64,000 nt of DNA from Flavobacteriaceae bacterium (GCA_947453195.1 CANGFO010000003.1:96362-160361); one strand, 5' to 3'. Positions 28,598 through 37,961 are shown, counted from the stretch's first letter. The notes: generated by a model not told the origin, from the letters alone. Numbers and translations: made by a program.

Positions 28598-30151
28598 ATG
28601 AACATTTATCAATGGTTTATCTTTTTCTTTGCAGTTCAAGCAATTCACTATTTTGGAACTTGGAAATTATACGTAAAAGCAGGTAGAAAATCTTGGGAGG
28701 CGGCTATCCCTGTATACAATTCAATTGTATTGATGAAAATCATCAATCGCCCTACTTGGTGGACATTTTTGTTATTTATTCCAATCATTAATTTAATCAT
28801 GTTTCCGGTTATTTGGGTGGAAACATTACGCAGCTTTGGAAGAAGATCTACGCTAGATACCTTTTTAGTAATAGCAACTTTCGGACTTTATATTTACTAC
28901 ATCAATTTCACTCAAGAGGTACAATACAATTCCAATAGAGAAACTACGGCTACTTCTAAAACTGGAGATACGGTAAGTTCGTTATTATTTGCGATCATTG
29001 TGGCCACTTTTGTGCATACCTATTTCATTCAGCCTTTTACAATTCCTACCGCATCGTTAGAAAAATCATTACTTATTGGAGATTTTCTTTTTGTAAGTAA
29101 AATGAATTACGGAGCTAGAACCCCAATGACAACTGTTGCCGCACCTATGGTTCACGATACTTTGCCCTTAGTACACACTAAATCGTATTGCAAATGGCCG
29201 CAATTACCTTATTTCAGATTTCCTGGTATTGAAAAAATAAAAAATAATGATATTGTAGTTTTCAACTGGCCAGTAGATACGGTAGAGAAATTCTTCGATA
29301 CCTCAGGTAGAAAAGCAGATAAACCAGTAGATAAAAAATCAAATTACGTTAAAAGATGTGTTGGAATTCCAGGAGATAATTTAGCTATAAAAGACGGAAT
29401 TATTTTCGTTAACGGAAATGAATTAATCTTACCGGAAAGAGCAAAACCTCAGTATTCCTATAAAATGGCAATAGATCCAACAGCTTCAATTGACTTTGAA
29501 TCGTTGTTTAAAGAATTGGATATTACCGATAGATACGGTATCAATAATACAAAAGATACCATTTATTTTAGCGCATTACCTGCATCTAGCGTAGAGCGTT
29601 TTAAAGGTGTTGCTGGAATAAAATCGGTTACCCGAATCATTCACAAAGAAGCAGATCGATCAACTTTCCCTCATACTAAAGATTGGAATGTTGATAATTT
29701 TGGACCAATATACATTCCTCAAGAAGGAAAATCGGTAGCTATAAACATGGAGACTTTACCGTTTTACAGCCGAATTATTACCGAGTATGAAAAAAACAAA
29801 TTGGAGATCAAGGGATCCGATATTTACATCAATGGTAAAAGAACCAAATCGTACACCTTTCAACAAAATTACTATTGGATGATGGGAGACAACCGTCACA
29901 ACTCTGAAGACAGCCGTTTTTGGGGATATGTACCAGAAGACCACATTGTAGGAAAACCAATATTTATTTGGATGAGTTGGGATTCAAATGGAAAAGGAAT
30001 CATGAATAAAATCCGATGGAATAGATTGTTTACCACCGTTAGTGGTGAAGGTCAACCAGAATCGTATTTCAAATATTTCTTAGGCCTATTGGCTTTATAT
30101 TTTGTTGGCGAATATTTCTGGAAAAAACGCAAAGCAGATAAAAAAGTTTAG
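28598..30151 (+). CDS. lepB: Signal peptidase I, large Bacteroidetes form
   Basis: Leader peptidase that cleaves Sec/Tat signal peptides at the periplasmic face. It has 517 residues, about twice the minimal enzyme. Residues 1-105 form a multi-helix membrane domain like DUF5684 (AGRKSWEAAIPVYNSIVLMK). The peptidase domain follows: catalytic Ser153 in IPTASLEKSL, the general-base Lys252 in YVKRCVGIPGD, and the late GDNRHNSEDSRFWG box (430-443). A roughly 165-residue insert lies between the last two. A C-terminal transmembrane helix is at 493-508. It is 16 nt upstream of the WbqC gene. Confidence 0.93.
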   Translation: MNIYQWFIFFFAVQAIHYFGTWKLYVKAGRKSWEAAIPVYNSIVLMKIINRPTWWTFLLFIPIINLIMFPVIWVETLRSFGRRSTLDTFLVIATFGLYIYYINFTQEVQYNSNRETTATSKTGDTVSSLLFAIIVATFVHTYFIQPFTIPTASLEKSLLIGDFLFVSKMNYGARTPMTTVAAPMVHDTLPLVHTKSYCKWPQLPYFRFPGIEKIKNNDIVVFNWPVDTVEKFFDTSGRKADKPVDKKSNYVKRCVGIPGDNLAIKDGIIFVNGNELILPERAKPQYSYKMAIDPTASIDFESLFKELDITDRYGINNTKDTIYFSALPASSVERFKGVAGIKSVTRIIHKEADRSTFPHTKDWNVDNFGPIYIPQEGKSVAINMETLPFYSRIITEYEKNKLEIKGSDIYINGKRTKSYTFQQNYYWMMGDNRHNSEDSRFWGYVPEDHIVGKPIFIWMSWDSNGKGIMNKIRWNRLFTTVSGEGQPESYFKYFLGLLALYFVGEYFWKKRKADKKV

Positions 30152-30167
30152 TTGCAATTATAATTGA

Positions 30168-30782
30168 ATGAAATCCATTTTAATTCATCCAAGTTACTTT
30201 CCTTCCATAAGTCACTATATTGCTATGGCAAATGCAGATGCAGTGACTTTGGAAATGGAAGATAATTTTCAGAAACAAACCAATCGCAACCGGATGTATA
30301 TTTATAGTCCGAATGGCATTCAATTATTAAATATACCTATAAAGCATTCTAAAGATGCACATCAAAAAATTCAAGATGTAAAATTGGAAACCGCATTTGA
30401 TTGGCAAAAGCAACATTTCAAATCGTTGGAAGCAGCCTACAGAACTTCTCCGTTTTTTGAATATTATGAGGATGATTTAATGCCCATTTTCACTAAGAAG
30501 TATACCTTTTTAATGGATTTGAATTTGCAAACCATGGAATTGGTTTCAAAATGTTTGGGTATGGATTTCAATCCTCAAAAAACAACAGAATATTTTCATG
30601 AAGTTCCCAATCATGAAGATTTTAGGTACTTAATCAACGGAAAAAAAGACACTACTCAATTAGAATCATACACCCAGGTTTTTGAAGAAAAACATGGCTT
30701 CCTAAACAACTTAAGTATTTTAGATTTGTTATTTAACGAAGGGAGATACGCAAAGGATTACTTAAAGAGACAAACGCTTTAA
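30168..30782 (+). CDS. WbqC family protein
   Basis: 204 residues. Conserved features of the WbqC-like family: LIHPSYFPSISHYIAMANAD at the N-terminus, then QTNRNRMYI, the HSKDAHQKIQDVKL segment, and FDWQKQHFKSLEAAYRTSPFFEYYE. Some family members are linked to O-antigen gene clusters, but no enzymatic role is assigned. It probably ends the parA-lepB operon; the gene ends 6 nt before a convergent gene. Confidence 0.88.
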   Translation: MKSILIHPSYFPSISHYIAMANADAVTLEMEDNFQKQTNRNRMYIYSPNGIQLLNIPIKHSKDAHQKIQDVKLETAFDWQKQHFKSLEAAYRTSPFFEYYEDDLMPIFTKKYTFLMDLNLQTMELVSKCLGMDFNPQKTTEYFHEVPNHEDFRYLINGKKDTTQLESYTQVFEEKHGFLNNLSILDLLFNEGRYAKDYLKRQTL

Positions 30783-30788
30783 TTTATA

Positions 30789-31706
30789 TTATTTTACTTG
30801 GAACTCGATTCCTTTTTCATCTATATAGAAGGTTTTATTGCCTCTTTTTACCTGTAATAATCCTTCTTGATATCCTGAGTAATCAATTTCATTATATCCA
30901 ATTTTATTGATAAATTGCTGTTTGGCATAATCGTATAAATATCTTAATTTATCTTTCTTCCCTGTAAACAAACCTATGTGTTGTATACCAGAACCTCCAC
31001 CATCGATATAATTATCACTACAAACTAGAGTATTGTTTTTATCGTTTATCACACATACTAGTTGGTCTTTTCTAACTGTAAAACAGTAGGTGTAATTTTC
31101 ATCAAAATAGCGAACCCCTTCAATAAAATCGTATTCTAAATTCAGAACAACCTTACCTGTTGTGGTAATAACTCCATATTTTTTTTTGAGATTAACAGAA
31201 TATAAATCGTATGAATTATCTAAATTGGAAAAAATCTTTCTTATTCCATCATATTGAGGCTCTACTATAATAGCACCCGTACGTTGGTTTCGTATGCCTT
31301 TTTTACCTGAAATAGAATCATTTATAATACCAAACTCTTCTTTCTTAATCCTAGCCCGTTCTTGTTCCTCATCAAACACACTAGTTTCAACTGTTGGAGC
31401 ATCCAGTCTGTCATAGTGACTAAAGCCTTTAGGAGCTTCTATTTTTAGTCCTTTTTTATTAATGAAAAATTTCTCTTCACCTTCCTTTACATAAGCTAAA
31501 GTATCAATTCTATTTGTGTTCGGAACTTCATAAGCTGTAAATGGATAAACAATTGCATCGTAAGTTGGTTTAATTACGAAATGCATTTTTCGGTCTGTAA
31601 AACCCCATTTATTGCTTTTAACAACCGGAATTAAAAATGGCAAATTTTGTGCAGATAATAAGTAACCCATTAGTAGGTGCAAAAATAAAAAATGGTATTT
31701 TTTCAT
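30789..31706 (-). CDS. WG-repeat secreted protein
   Basis: 305 residues with a signal peptide (MKKYHFLFLHLLMGYLLSAQ). The body contains WG-type beta repeats: KWGFTDRKMHFVIKPTYDAI, then GIRNQRTGAIIVEPQYDGI, KKYGVITTTGKVVLNLEYDF, and a final YIDEKGIEF. Such repeats form small beta meanders and are usually extracellular in Bacteroidetes. The function is unknown. It is convergent with the WbqC gene. Confidence 0.82.
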   Translation of the reverse strand: MKKYHFLFLHLLMGYLLSAQNLPFLIPVVKSNKWGFTDRKMHFVIKPTYDAIVYPFTAYEVPNTNRIDTLAYVKEGEEKFFINKKGLKIEAPKGFSHYDRLDAPTVETSVFDEEQERARIKKEEFGIINDSISGKKGIRNQRTGAIIVEPQYDGIRKIFSNLDNSYDLYSVNLKKKYGVITTTGKVVLNLEYDFIEGVRYFDENYTYCFTVRKDQLVCVINDKNNTLVCSDNYIDGGGSGIQHIGLFTGKKDKLRYLYDYAKQQFINKIGYNEIDYSGYQEGLLQVKRGNKTFYIDEKGIEFQVK

Positions 31707-31774
31707 TGGAATGTATTTTATTAAAAATAAAATTTTTGGGATATTAATTAATATTTTGATAGTATAAATAACAG

Positions 31775-32821
31775 CTATTCCATCATCAATCGAGTCAAAA
31801 TAGGATAGTGATCGGAATTTTTAAATAACGGAAAGTTTTGAAAGCTTTTTACTTTCATTCGTTTATCCACAAAAATATAATCTATCCGGGCCGGGTAATA
31901 TTTAAAATTATAGGTTTCCCCAAAGCCATTTCCGGCTTCTTCAAAACAATCATTTAAATTCCCTTTTATACTTCGATACACATACGAGAAGGCACTGTTA
32001 TTCATGTCTCCACAGATAATCATTGGGTGATGGCACTCTTTTTTGTGGTTTCGTAAAATTTCGGCTTGTAATTGCTGTTTTCTAAAAGCGAGGCTAATTC
32101 GCTTTACCATCAATTGTGATTTATGTTGACTAATCGAATCTACATTGTCTTGTATTTCATTAACATCGGGAGAAATTTTTATTGATTGTAGGTGCATATT
32201 ATACACGCGAATCGTGTCTTTTCCTTTTCGAATATCAGCATATACAATTAAGTTATCTGACTCTGGAAACTCAATATTTCCTTGATCTACAATAGGATAT
32301 TTAGAAAAAATGGCCTGTCCCGTTTTTATGTTTTTCCCTTGCATGAAAATAAATTTGTGTTTGTACACACGCAAATCTACTTTGGCTGTTTTAGAATATT
32401 CCTGAATACAAAGAATATCCGGATTCTGATCGTTAATGAACTGTCGAATCGTATCACCAACATGCTCTTGCGGAAGCCAATTGAACAGATTAAACAACCT
32501 GACGTTGTAACTCATTACAATAAAATCTTTTTCTTCCTCTTGAGTTGGATTAGATGAAAATTTGTAAAATTTATTAATAAAAGTAATTCCGATAATTAAT
32601 ACGATTCCGGATAGAATCATTTGTCTTTTTAATTGAAATAACCAATAAATAAAAAACAAACCGTTAATTATTAAAAACAAAGGAAGAATTAAAGTCAACA
32701 CCGATAAAATCGGAAAGAATTTTGGAGCTAAAAAGGGTAAAACATAAGCAAGGAACGTCAATACAGTGAGAACTATATTAAAGGAAAACATTACTTTATT
32801 AAACCACGATAGTTTATTCAT
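31775..32821 (-). CDS. Membrane-anchored endonuclease/exonuclease/phosphatase family protein
   Basis: 348 residues. The first 85 form three transmembrane helices. The EEP fold follows: VMSYNVRLFN, QEYSKTAK (metal-binding Glu), VYNMHLQS, ICGDMNNSAFSYVYR, and the C-terminal RIDYIFVD and NSDHYPILTRL with the catalytic His. Substrates in this superfamily include DNA and phosphoinositides, so the target here is open. The position right after two rhomboid genes suggests one transcript starting at mutL. Confidence 0.88.
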   Translation of the reverse strand: MNKLSWFNKVMFSFNIVLTVLTFLAYVLPFLAPKFFPILSVLTLILPLFLIINGLFFIYWLFQLKRQMILSGIVLIIGITFINKFYKFSSNPTQEEEKDFIVMSYNVRLFNLFNWLPQEHVGDTIRQFINDQNPDILCIQEYSKTAKVDLRVYKHKFIFMQGKNIKTGQAIFSKYPIVDQGNIEFPESDNLIVYADIRKGKDTIRVYNMHLQSIKISPDVNEIQDNVDSISQHKSQLMVKRISLAFRKQQLQAEILRNHKKECHHPMIICGDMNNSAFSYVYRSIKGNLNDCFEEAGNGFGETYNFKYYPARIDYIFVDKRMKVKSFQNFPLFKNSDHYPILTRLMME

Positions 32822-32898
32822 TTTTTAGATGCAAAGGTGCTAAGGCACTAATTTTATATGTTTTACTTTGACACAACTTTAAACTTTTAAACCTCACT

Positions 32899-33762
32899 TT
32901 ATTTCCCGGCTTTAAAAAGAAATTCTTTTTCTTTGGCTGTTAAGGCATCGTAACCCGATTGGCTAATTTTATCTAAAATCTCGTCTATTTGCTGCTGGTG
33001 TTTGTCTTTTATTACAATCTTACTAGCAGACTTAGAAGACGGCTTTTTTGGGTTAACATGTACTTTTCTAAACGGTGTTTTTTTACTAGGTTGAAACAAA
33101 TTAACAAAAAAATCCAATACCTTACTCACAAGGATACTTAAATCAGTTCCATTAATAAGTAGTTTAATAAATACAAATCCAAAAAAAGCACCCGCCAAAT
33201 GTGCAATATGACCACCTGTATTATCTGTCATAAACTGCATCGCATCAAGCAATAGTATCACAGCCGTTAAATGCCAAAGTTTAATGGTTCCAATTAATAA
33301 TAATCGAATTTGCATTAGAGGCTGATAGGTAGTCGCTGCAACTAATATTGCCATCACTGCTGCAGAAGCACCTACTAATGTCGAATTTAAATTCAAGAAA
33401 TAATAACCCAAAACAAAAGCCAATCCAGCAAAAATTGCGCTTAATAAATACAATCCTAAAAATTGCTTTTGGGTAAAAAAAGTTAGAAACAACCGGCTTG
33501 AAAAATTCAACACCGACATGTTAAAAAACAAATGCCAAAAACCACTATGAAGAAAGGCATAAGTCAATAATGTATATGGAAAATGGATTAAATCGTTTGG
33601 ATTGGATGATAAAATTATCCAATTGGGAAAGGTAAATACCCCCAAGCTAAATTGATAGAAAAAAATTAGAGATGTTAAAAATACAGCCACATTCCAATAG
33701 ATAATTCTATTGGCCACACCACCTAATTTGTATTGTAATTTAATATCGTCGAATACGTTCAT
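32899..33762 (-). CDS. Rhomboid intramembrane serine protease (second of a tandem pair)
   Basis: 287 residues with six predicted transmembrane helices. The catalytic dyad is intact: Ser133 in VGASAAVM and His188 in AHLAGAFFG. The oxyanion-assisting HxxxN is His77/Asn81 in FWHLFFNMS. A cytoplasmic tail rich in Lys (about 220-287) carries a short helical end. It starts 1 nt after the other rhomboid gene. Substrates of this pair are unknown. Confidence 0.9.
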   Translation of the reverse strand: MNVFDDIKLQYKLGGVANRIIYWNVAVFLTSLIFFYQFSLGVFTFPNWIILSSNPNDLIHFPYTLLTYAFLHSGFWHLFFNMSVLNFSSRLFLTFFTQKQFLGLYLLSAIFAGLAFVLGYYFLNLNSTLVGASAAVMAILVAATTYQPLMQIRLLLIGTIKLWHLTAVILLLDAMQFMTDNTGGHIAHLAGAFFGFVFIKLLINGTDLSILVSKVLDFFVNLFQPSKKTPFRKVHVNPKKPSSKSASKIVIKDKHQQQIDEILDKISQSGYDALTAKEKEFLFKAGK

Positions 33763-33763
33763 A

Positions 33764-34567
33764 TTAATTCCAGCGATTGTGTTTAAATTGATTTTTCTTC
33801 CAAAACCACATCATAATAAATCCGGTAATAGCTCCTCCAATATGGGCAAAGTGAGCAACGCCAGTGCTTCCTGCACCAAATATCGATTGCCCATTAAACC
33901 CTAAAAATAAATCGATTACCAATAATCCTGGCACAAAATATTTGGCTTTGATTGGAATGGGAATAAACATAATTCCCAATTCGGCCATTGGAAACATAAA
34001 AGCAAAAGCAACTAACAATCCGTAAATAGCTCCCGACGCACCTACAACAGGAATTTTAGATAACATAGCTGCTTGAACAATAGAATTGAATTGCTCTTGC
34101 GAACAATGCGCTGCTTCTAAAATAGATTTCATTTTACTTGGTAAAAGATGTCCATCTGTATCAAAAACCGATTGAAAATCGGCGTTAAGCAAGAGATGCA
34201 GATCAGCTTTAGATAAATTTAAATTGGTAACCTCCGAAAGTAAATTATGAATTTGAATATAATTAACTGTGGTATGCAATAAAGCAGCACCTAAACCGCA
34301 GGAGATATAGAAAAACAAGAATTTTGTTCCGCCCCAAAAATGCTCTAATGCACTTCCAAATGAAAATAAAGCAAACATATTAAAGAAAATATGCATAATT
34401 CCTCCATGCATAAACATATGCGTTAAGGGCTGCCATAACTTAAACTTATCACTTTCGGGATAATACATTGAAAATAAATCATAAGTTCCTGGAACAAGCT
34501 GAGTACCAATAAAAAATATAATATTGATAATCAAAAGTTGCTTTACAACTGGCGTAATTCTCATCAT
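33764..34567 (-). CDS. Rhomboid intramembrane serine protease (first of a tandem pair)
   Basis: 267 residues. The catalytic dyad is Ser178 in VGASGAIYG and His242 in AHIGGAITG; His59/Asn63 lie in IMHIFFNM. Compared with the sister gene it has a loop insert of about 65 residues (108-172) between helices, rich in Leu, Ser and Asp. It overlaps the end of mutL by 4 nt (ATGA) and is followed 1 nt later by the second rhomboid. Confidence 0.92.
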   Translation of the reverse strand: MMRITPVVKQLLIINIIFFIGTQLVPGTYDLFSMYYPESDKFKLWQPLTHMFMHGGIMHIFFNMFALFSFGSALEHFWGGTKFLFFYISCGLGAALLHTTVNYIQIHNLLSEVTNLNLSKADLHLLLNADFQSVFDTDGHLLPSKMKSILEAAHCSQEQFNSIVQAAMLSKIPVVGASGAIYGLLVAFAFMFPMAELGIMFIPIPIKAKYFVPGLLVIDLFLGFNGQSIFGAGSTGVAHFAHIGGAITGFIMMWFWKKNQFKHNRWN

Positions 34568-36420
34568 AATATAAAACGTTTATCAATATCTTCTACACGC
34601 ATCGTGATGAAAGTTGGTTTTTGAAATGGAGAAACATTAGGTTCCTTACAAGCAAATAAATTATTAACTAAATTTTCTTGTTCTTTTTCAGTTAAATACA
34701 TTCCGGTTTTAACCGCTAAACTTTTAGCCATGGATTTGGCAATAGTATCATTTTGACTAAAGCTACTATCGGGAATTCCGTCTTGTAAATCGCTAACTAA
34801 TTGTTCTAATACCAAAACCACTTCACTTTCGGTGGTATTGGAAGGAATTCCTAAAATATGTAATTCTTCAGATTCCCAATTAAAAACAAAACCTGTGGTT
34901 TCTAATGCGGGTTGTAATTCGGATATTATTTTTAATTCATTCACTGAAAATGAAACCTGCAACGGAAATAACAATTGCTGACTTGAAGCCTGCTGCACGG
35001 TCATGTTAGTTAATAACTGTTCGTACAAAACACGTTGGTGGGCACGATTTTGGTTTATAATAACCATCCCCGATTTAATTGGACTTACAATGTATTTTTT
35101 TTGAATTTGATAGGTATGTTTTGCAACTTGTTCTTCTTCTTTTTCGTCAAAAAAAGAGGCCGTTACTTCATCATTTTCAATTGAAAAATTATCAATCTCG
35201 AAAGTATCTTGCTTCAAACCTACATACAAACTTTCCCAATTTTGAGTAGTCTCAACCTTTTTATAGGATGAAGAAGATCCTCCACTTGAAATAGAATGGT
35301 TTGGCTTCTCATCTGAAAATGGATTAAAAGTGCGATCTACTTGAACTGTTGGAAATGCTGCCGTTTTATTTTGGTATTCATAAGGCGTATCCAAATTAGG
35401 ATCTCTATCAAAATCTAATACCGGAACGACATTAAACTGCCCCAAGCTGTGTTTAATAGCCGATCTCAAAATGGCGTACAGCGCTTGTTCATCATCAAAC
35501 TTAATTTCAGTTTTGGTAGGATGAATATTGATGTCAATAGTATGCGGCGGCACATTTAAGTAAATAAAATAACTTGGCTGCGCGCCGTTAGGAAGTAACC
35601 CTTCGTAGGCATTCATCACAGCATGGTGCAAATAATTACTTCTAATGTATCTGTCGTTCACAAAGAAAAACTGCTCCGCTCTATTTTTCTTAGCAAATTC
35701 TGGTTTGCCAACAAATCCTTGAATACTTAAAATATCGGTATGTTCTTGAATAGGAACTAATTTTTCATTGGTTTTTCCAGAAAATATAGTAACAATTCGT
35801 TGTCTCAAATTGGAATTTGGCAAATTAAACATCTCACTTCCATTGTGATACATTGTAAAATAAATATTGGGATGTGCCAAAGCAACCCTCTGAAATTCAT
35901 CCAATACATGGCGAAATTCTACAGTATCTGATTTTAGGAAATTTCTCCTTGCCGGAATATTATAAAATAAATTTTTTACTGCAAATGAAGTCCCTTTTGG
36001 TAAAACAGCTGGTTCTTGTGAAACAAATTTACTTCCTTCAATAATAATATGATTACCTAACTCTTCTTGATCTTGCTTGGTTTTCATTTCCACATGCGCT
36101 ATCGCAGCAATAGAAGCTAAAGCTTCACCACGAAATCCTTTAGTATGAATGGAAAATAAATCTTCGGCTTGTCTAATTTTAGAAGTGGCATGACGCTCAA
36201 AACACAAGCGTGCATCAGTGACGCTCATCCCTACTCCATTATCAATAACCTGAATTAATGCTTTACCCGCATCTTTTATTATCAATTTTATGTCGGTTGC
36301 TTTTGCATCTACTGCATTTTCCAGCAATTCTTTCACTACCGAAGCAGGTCGCTGCACCACTTCCCCAGCGGCAATCTGGTTGGCAACATGATCGGGAAGT
36401 AATTGAATTATGCTTGACAT
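34564..36420 (-). CDS. mutL: DNA mismatch repair protein MutL
   Basis: Mismatch-repair matchmaker of 618 residues. The N-terminal GHKL ATPase has ELLENAVDA, DNGVGM and the RGEALASI lid; a linker spans about 335-430. The C-terminal dimerisation domain is present, but the metal-dependent endonuclease motif DQHA-x2-E-x4-E reads NQNRAHQRVLYE (456-467), and the CPHGRP site reads SPFQKP (597-602). Only Gln457 and Glu467 of the former remain, so nicking activity is doubtful. It leads a tightly packed operon with the two rhomboids. Confidence 0.95.
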   Translation of the reverse strand: MSSIIQLLPDHVANQIAAGEVVQRPASVVKELLENAVDAKATDIKLIIKDAGKALIQVIDNGVGMSVTDARLCFERHATSKIRQAEDLFSIHTKGFRGEALASIAAIAHVEMKTKQDQEELGNHIIIEGSKFVSQEPAVLPKGTSFAVKNLFYNIPARRNFLKSDTVEFRHVLDEFQRVALAHPNIYFTMYHNGSEMFNLPNSNLRQRIVTIFSGKTNEKLVPIQEHTDILSIQGFVGKPEFAKKNRAEQFFFVNDRYIRSNYLHHAVMNAYEGLLPNGAQPSYFIYLNVPPHTIDINIHPTKTEIKFDDEQALYAILRSAIKHSLGQFNVVPVLDFDRDPNLDTPYEYQNKTAAFPTVQVDRTFNPFSDEKPNHSISSGGSSSSYKKVETTQNWESLYVGLKQDTFEIDNFSIENDEVTASFFDEKEEEQVAKHTYQIQKKYIVSPIKSGMVIINQNRAHQRVLYEQLLTNMTVQQASSQQLLFPLQVSFSVNELKIISELQPALETTGFVFNWESEELHILGIPSNTTESEVVLVLEQLVSDLQDGIPDSSFSQNDTIAKSMAKSLAVKTGMYLTEKEQENLVNNLFACKEPNVSPFQKPTFITMRVEDIDKRFIL

Positions 36421-36463
36421 TATTTTTGGGGTTCTAGGTTTTGGGGTCCGAAGACATAGAAAA

Positions 36464-36471
36464 CAAAGTTA
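36464..36471 (-). promoter_or_regulatory. Putative -7 box for mutL
   Basis: The minus strand reads TAACTTTG, matching TAnnTTTG, 43 nt before the mutL ATG; the spacing is longer than at the other genes here. Confidence 0.35.
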
Positions 36472-36525
36472 ACAAATTTAAGTAAAATCTATTGGTAAAT
36501 ATAATTAAGAAGGTGCAAAAAAAGA

Positions 36526-36552
36526 AAAACCTATTCATCAAGAATAGGTTTT
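36526..36552 (-). terminator. Intrinsic terminator of ribH
   Basis: Stem AAAACCTATTC (36526-36536) / GAATAGGTTTT (36542-36552) with a 5-nt loop and, on the minus strand, a U-rich tail, 22 nt past the ribH stop. Confidence 0.88.
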
Positions 36553-36574
36553 ATAATTATTGTAGTTTAAAACT

Positions 36575-37072
36575 TTATTCTTTTTCGGAAATTCGGCGTA
36601 ATTCGGCCATTTTTATAGCAGCAATTGCAGCTTCGATTCCCTTATTTCCGTGCACTCCTCCACTTCTATCAATGGATTGTTGCTCGTTATTATCGGTCAA
36701 TAAACAAAAGATTACTGGAACATCGGTTTGCACATTTAAATCTTTAACTCCTTGGGTTACGCCTTCGCAAACAAATTCAAAGTGCATGGTTTCACCTTTA
36801 ATCACGCAACCAATTGTAATAACAACATCAACATTTTGGGTAACAATCATGCGTTGCGCTCCATAAACCAATTCAAAACTTCCAGGAACATTCCAACGAA
36901 TGATGTTTTCTTGTACCGCACCACAGTCTAAAAGTGCAGCTAAAGCACCTCTATAAAGCCCTTCTGTTATGTGGTCGTTCCACTCTGAAACAACAATCCC
37001 AAACCGAAAATCTTTCGCATTTGGGATTGTGTTTTTATCGTAATTTGATAAGTTCTTGTTAGCTGTAGCCAT
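36575..37072 (-). CDS. ribH: 6,7-dimethyl-8-ribityllumazine synthase
   Basis: Condenses 5-amino-6-ribitylaminouracil with 3,4-dihydroxybutanone phosphate in riboflavin synthesis. It has 165 residues. VVSEWNDHIT, WNVPGSFELVYGAQ, and the catalytic His97 in IKGETMHFEFV are all typical, as is the GVHGNKGIEAA end. It follows a TPR gene by 65 nt, a gap that holds an AT-rich hairpin. Confidence 0.96.
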   Translation of the reverse strand: MATANKNLSNYDKNTIPNAKDFRFGIVVSEWNDHITEGLYRGALAALLDCGAVQENIIRWNVPGSFELVYGAQRMIVTQNVDVVITIGCVIKGETMHFEFVCEGVTQGVKDLNVQTDVPVIFCLLTDNNEQQSIDRSGGVHGNKGIEAAIAAIKMAELRRISEKE

Positions 37073-37090
37073 ATTTAATTAAAAATTAGG

Positions 37091-37120
37091 AATTACGAAT
37101 TATGATTTGCTTTCGTAATT
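37091..37120. repeat. AT-rich hairpin and AATTCATAATTCAT repeats between TPR gene and ribH
   Basis: AATTACGAA (37091-37099) pairs with TTCGTAATT (37112-37120) across a 12-nt loop, and AATTCATAATTCATAATTG follows at 37117-37135. There is no clean U tail, so termination is uncertain. Confidence 0.45.
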
Positions 37121-37137
37121 CATAATTCATAATTGAT

Positions 37138-37932
37138 TTACTGTGCCATTCCAATTAAAGCATCAATATTTTGAGCTTCTGGAGTTGCCTCGTATTTTTC
37201 TTTTATTTCAGTAAAATATTTTAAAGCTGCTGCTTTATTTCCTAATTCCATTGCAGTTTGACCCGCTTTGAATAAATATCTAGGAGTGGTGAATTCATTT
37301 GTATTTAAACGAGCTGCTTTTTCATAATAATCTAATGCTTTATTTGCATCTTTTTTTTGTGACCATGCATCTCCAATTGCACCTAAAGCAATAGAGCTTA
37401 AGAAATAATCTTTAGAAGAGAATTTCTCTAAATATTGAATGGCTGTATCGTATTTTTTCAAATATAAATTAGCAATACCTGCATAGTAATTCGCAATGTT
37501 ACCCGAATCAGTACCTGCATATTGCTCAGCAATTCCAACAGCACCTTGTTTTCCTTCAGATCCTTTTAAAACTAAATTGTATAATGAATCTTGAGATTTA
37601 GGATTCGTTGCATCTGCAGCCAATTGAAAGTTTTGTTGTGCCACAAATAAATCAGTAGTTGCTTCTTCTTCTTTCGGCTCTACAACAAATTTTTGGTAAG
37701 ATAAGTATCCAACAGTAATTACAACTACTGCTGCTAATGCATTTAGAATGTATTTTTGATTTTTAGCAACCCAATCCTCAATTTTAGAAGCACCTTCATC
37801 AAGCGTATCAAAAGCCTTAGCTGTTGTGCTGTCCTTATCTTCTACATTTGGAGTATCCTCAATAAAATTATTATCTAATTTTTCTTCTTTCTCTTTTGGA
37901 GTTTTGTAACCTCTTTTATTATAAGTTGCCAT
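37138..37932 (-). CDS. TPR membrane protein, YfgM-like
   Basis: 264 residues: a charged cytosolic N-terminus (1-60), one transmembrane helix (about 61-79), then tetratricopeptide-type helices (YAGIANLYLKKYDTAIQYLEKF, KALDYYEKAARLN, and the AMELGNKAAALKYFTEI segment). This layout is that of YfgM, an ancillary SecYEG/chaperone partner with a periplasmic TPR domain. A role at the translocon is a family-based guess. A TATTTTTG box lies upstream. Confidence 0.82.
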   Translation of the reverse strand: MATYNKRGYKTPKEKEEKLDNNFIEDTPNVEDKDSTTAKAFDTLDEGASKIEDWVAKNQKYILNALAAVVVITVGYLSYQKFVVEPKEEEATTDLFVAQQNFQLAADATNPKSQDSLYNLVLKGSEGKQGAVGIAEQYAGTDSGNIANYYAGIANLYLKKYDTAIQYLEKFSSKDYFLSSIALGAIGDAWSQKKDANKALDYYEKAARLNTNEFTTPRYLFKAGQTAMELGNKAAALKYFTEIKEKYEATPEAQNIDALIGMAQ

Positions 37933-37953
37933 TTAATTTAAATTTAGTGTGTG

Positions 37954-37961
37954 CAAAAATA
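37954..37961 (-). promoter_or_regulatory. Putative -7 box for the TPR gene
   Basis: The minus strand reads TATTTTTG then CACAC, 21 nt before the start codon. Confidence 0.5.
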
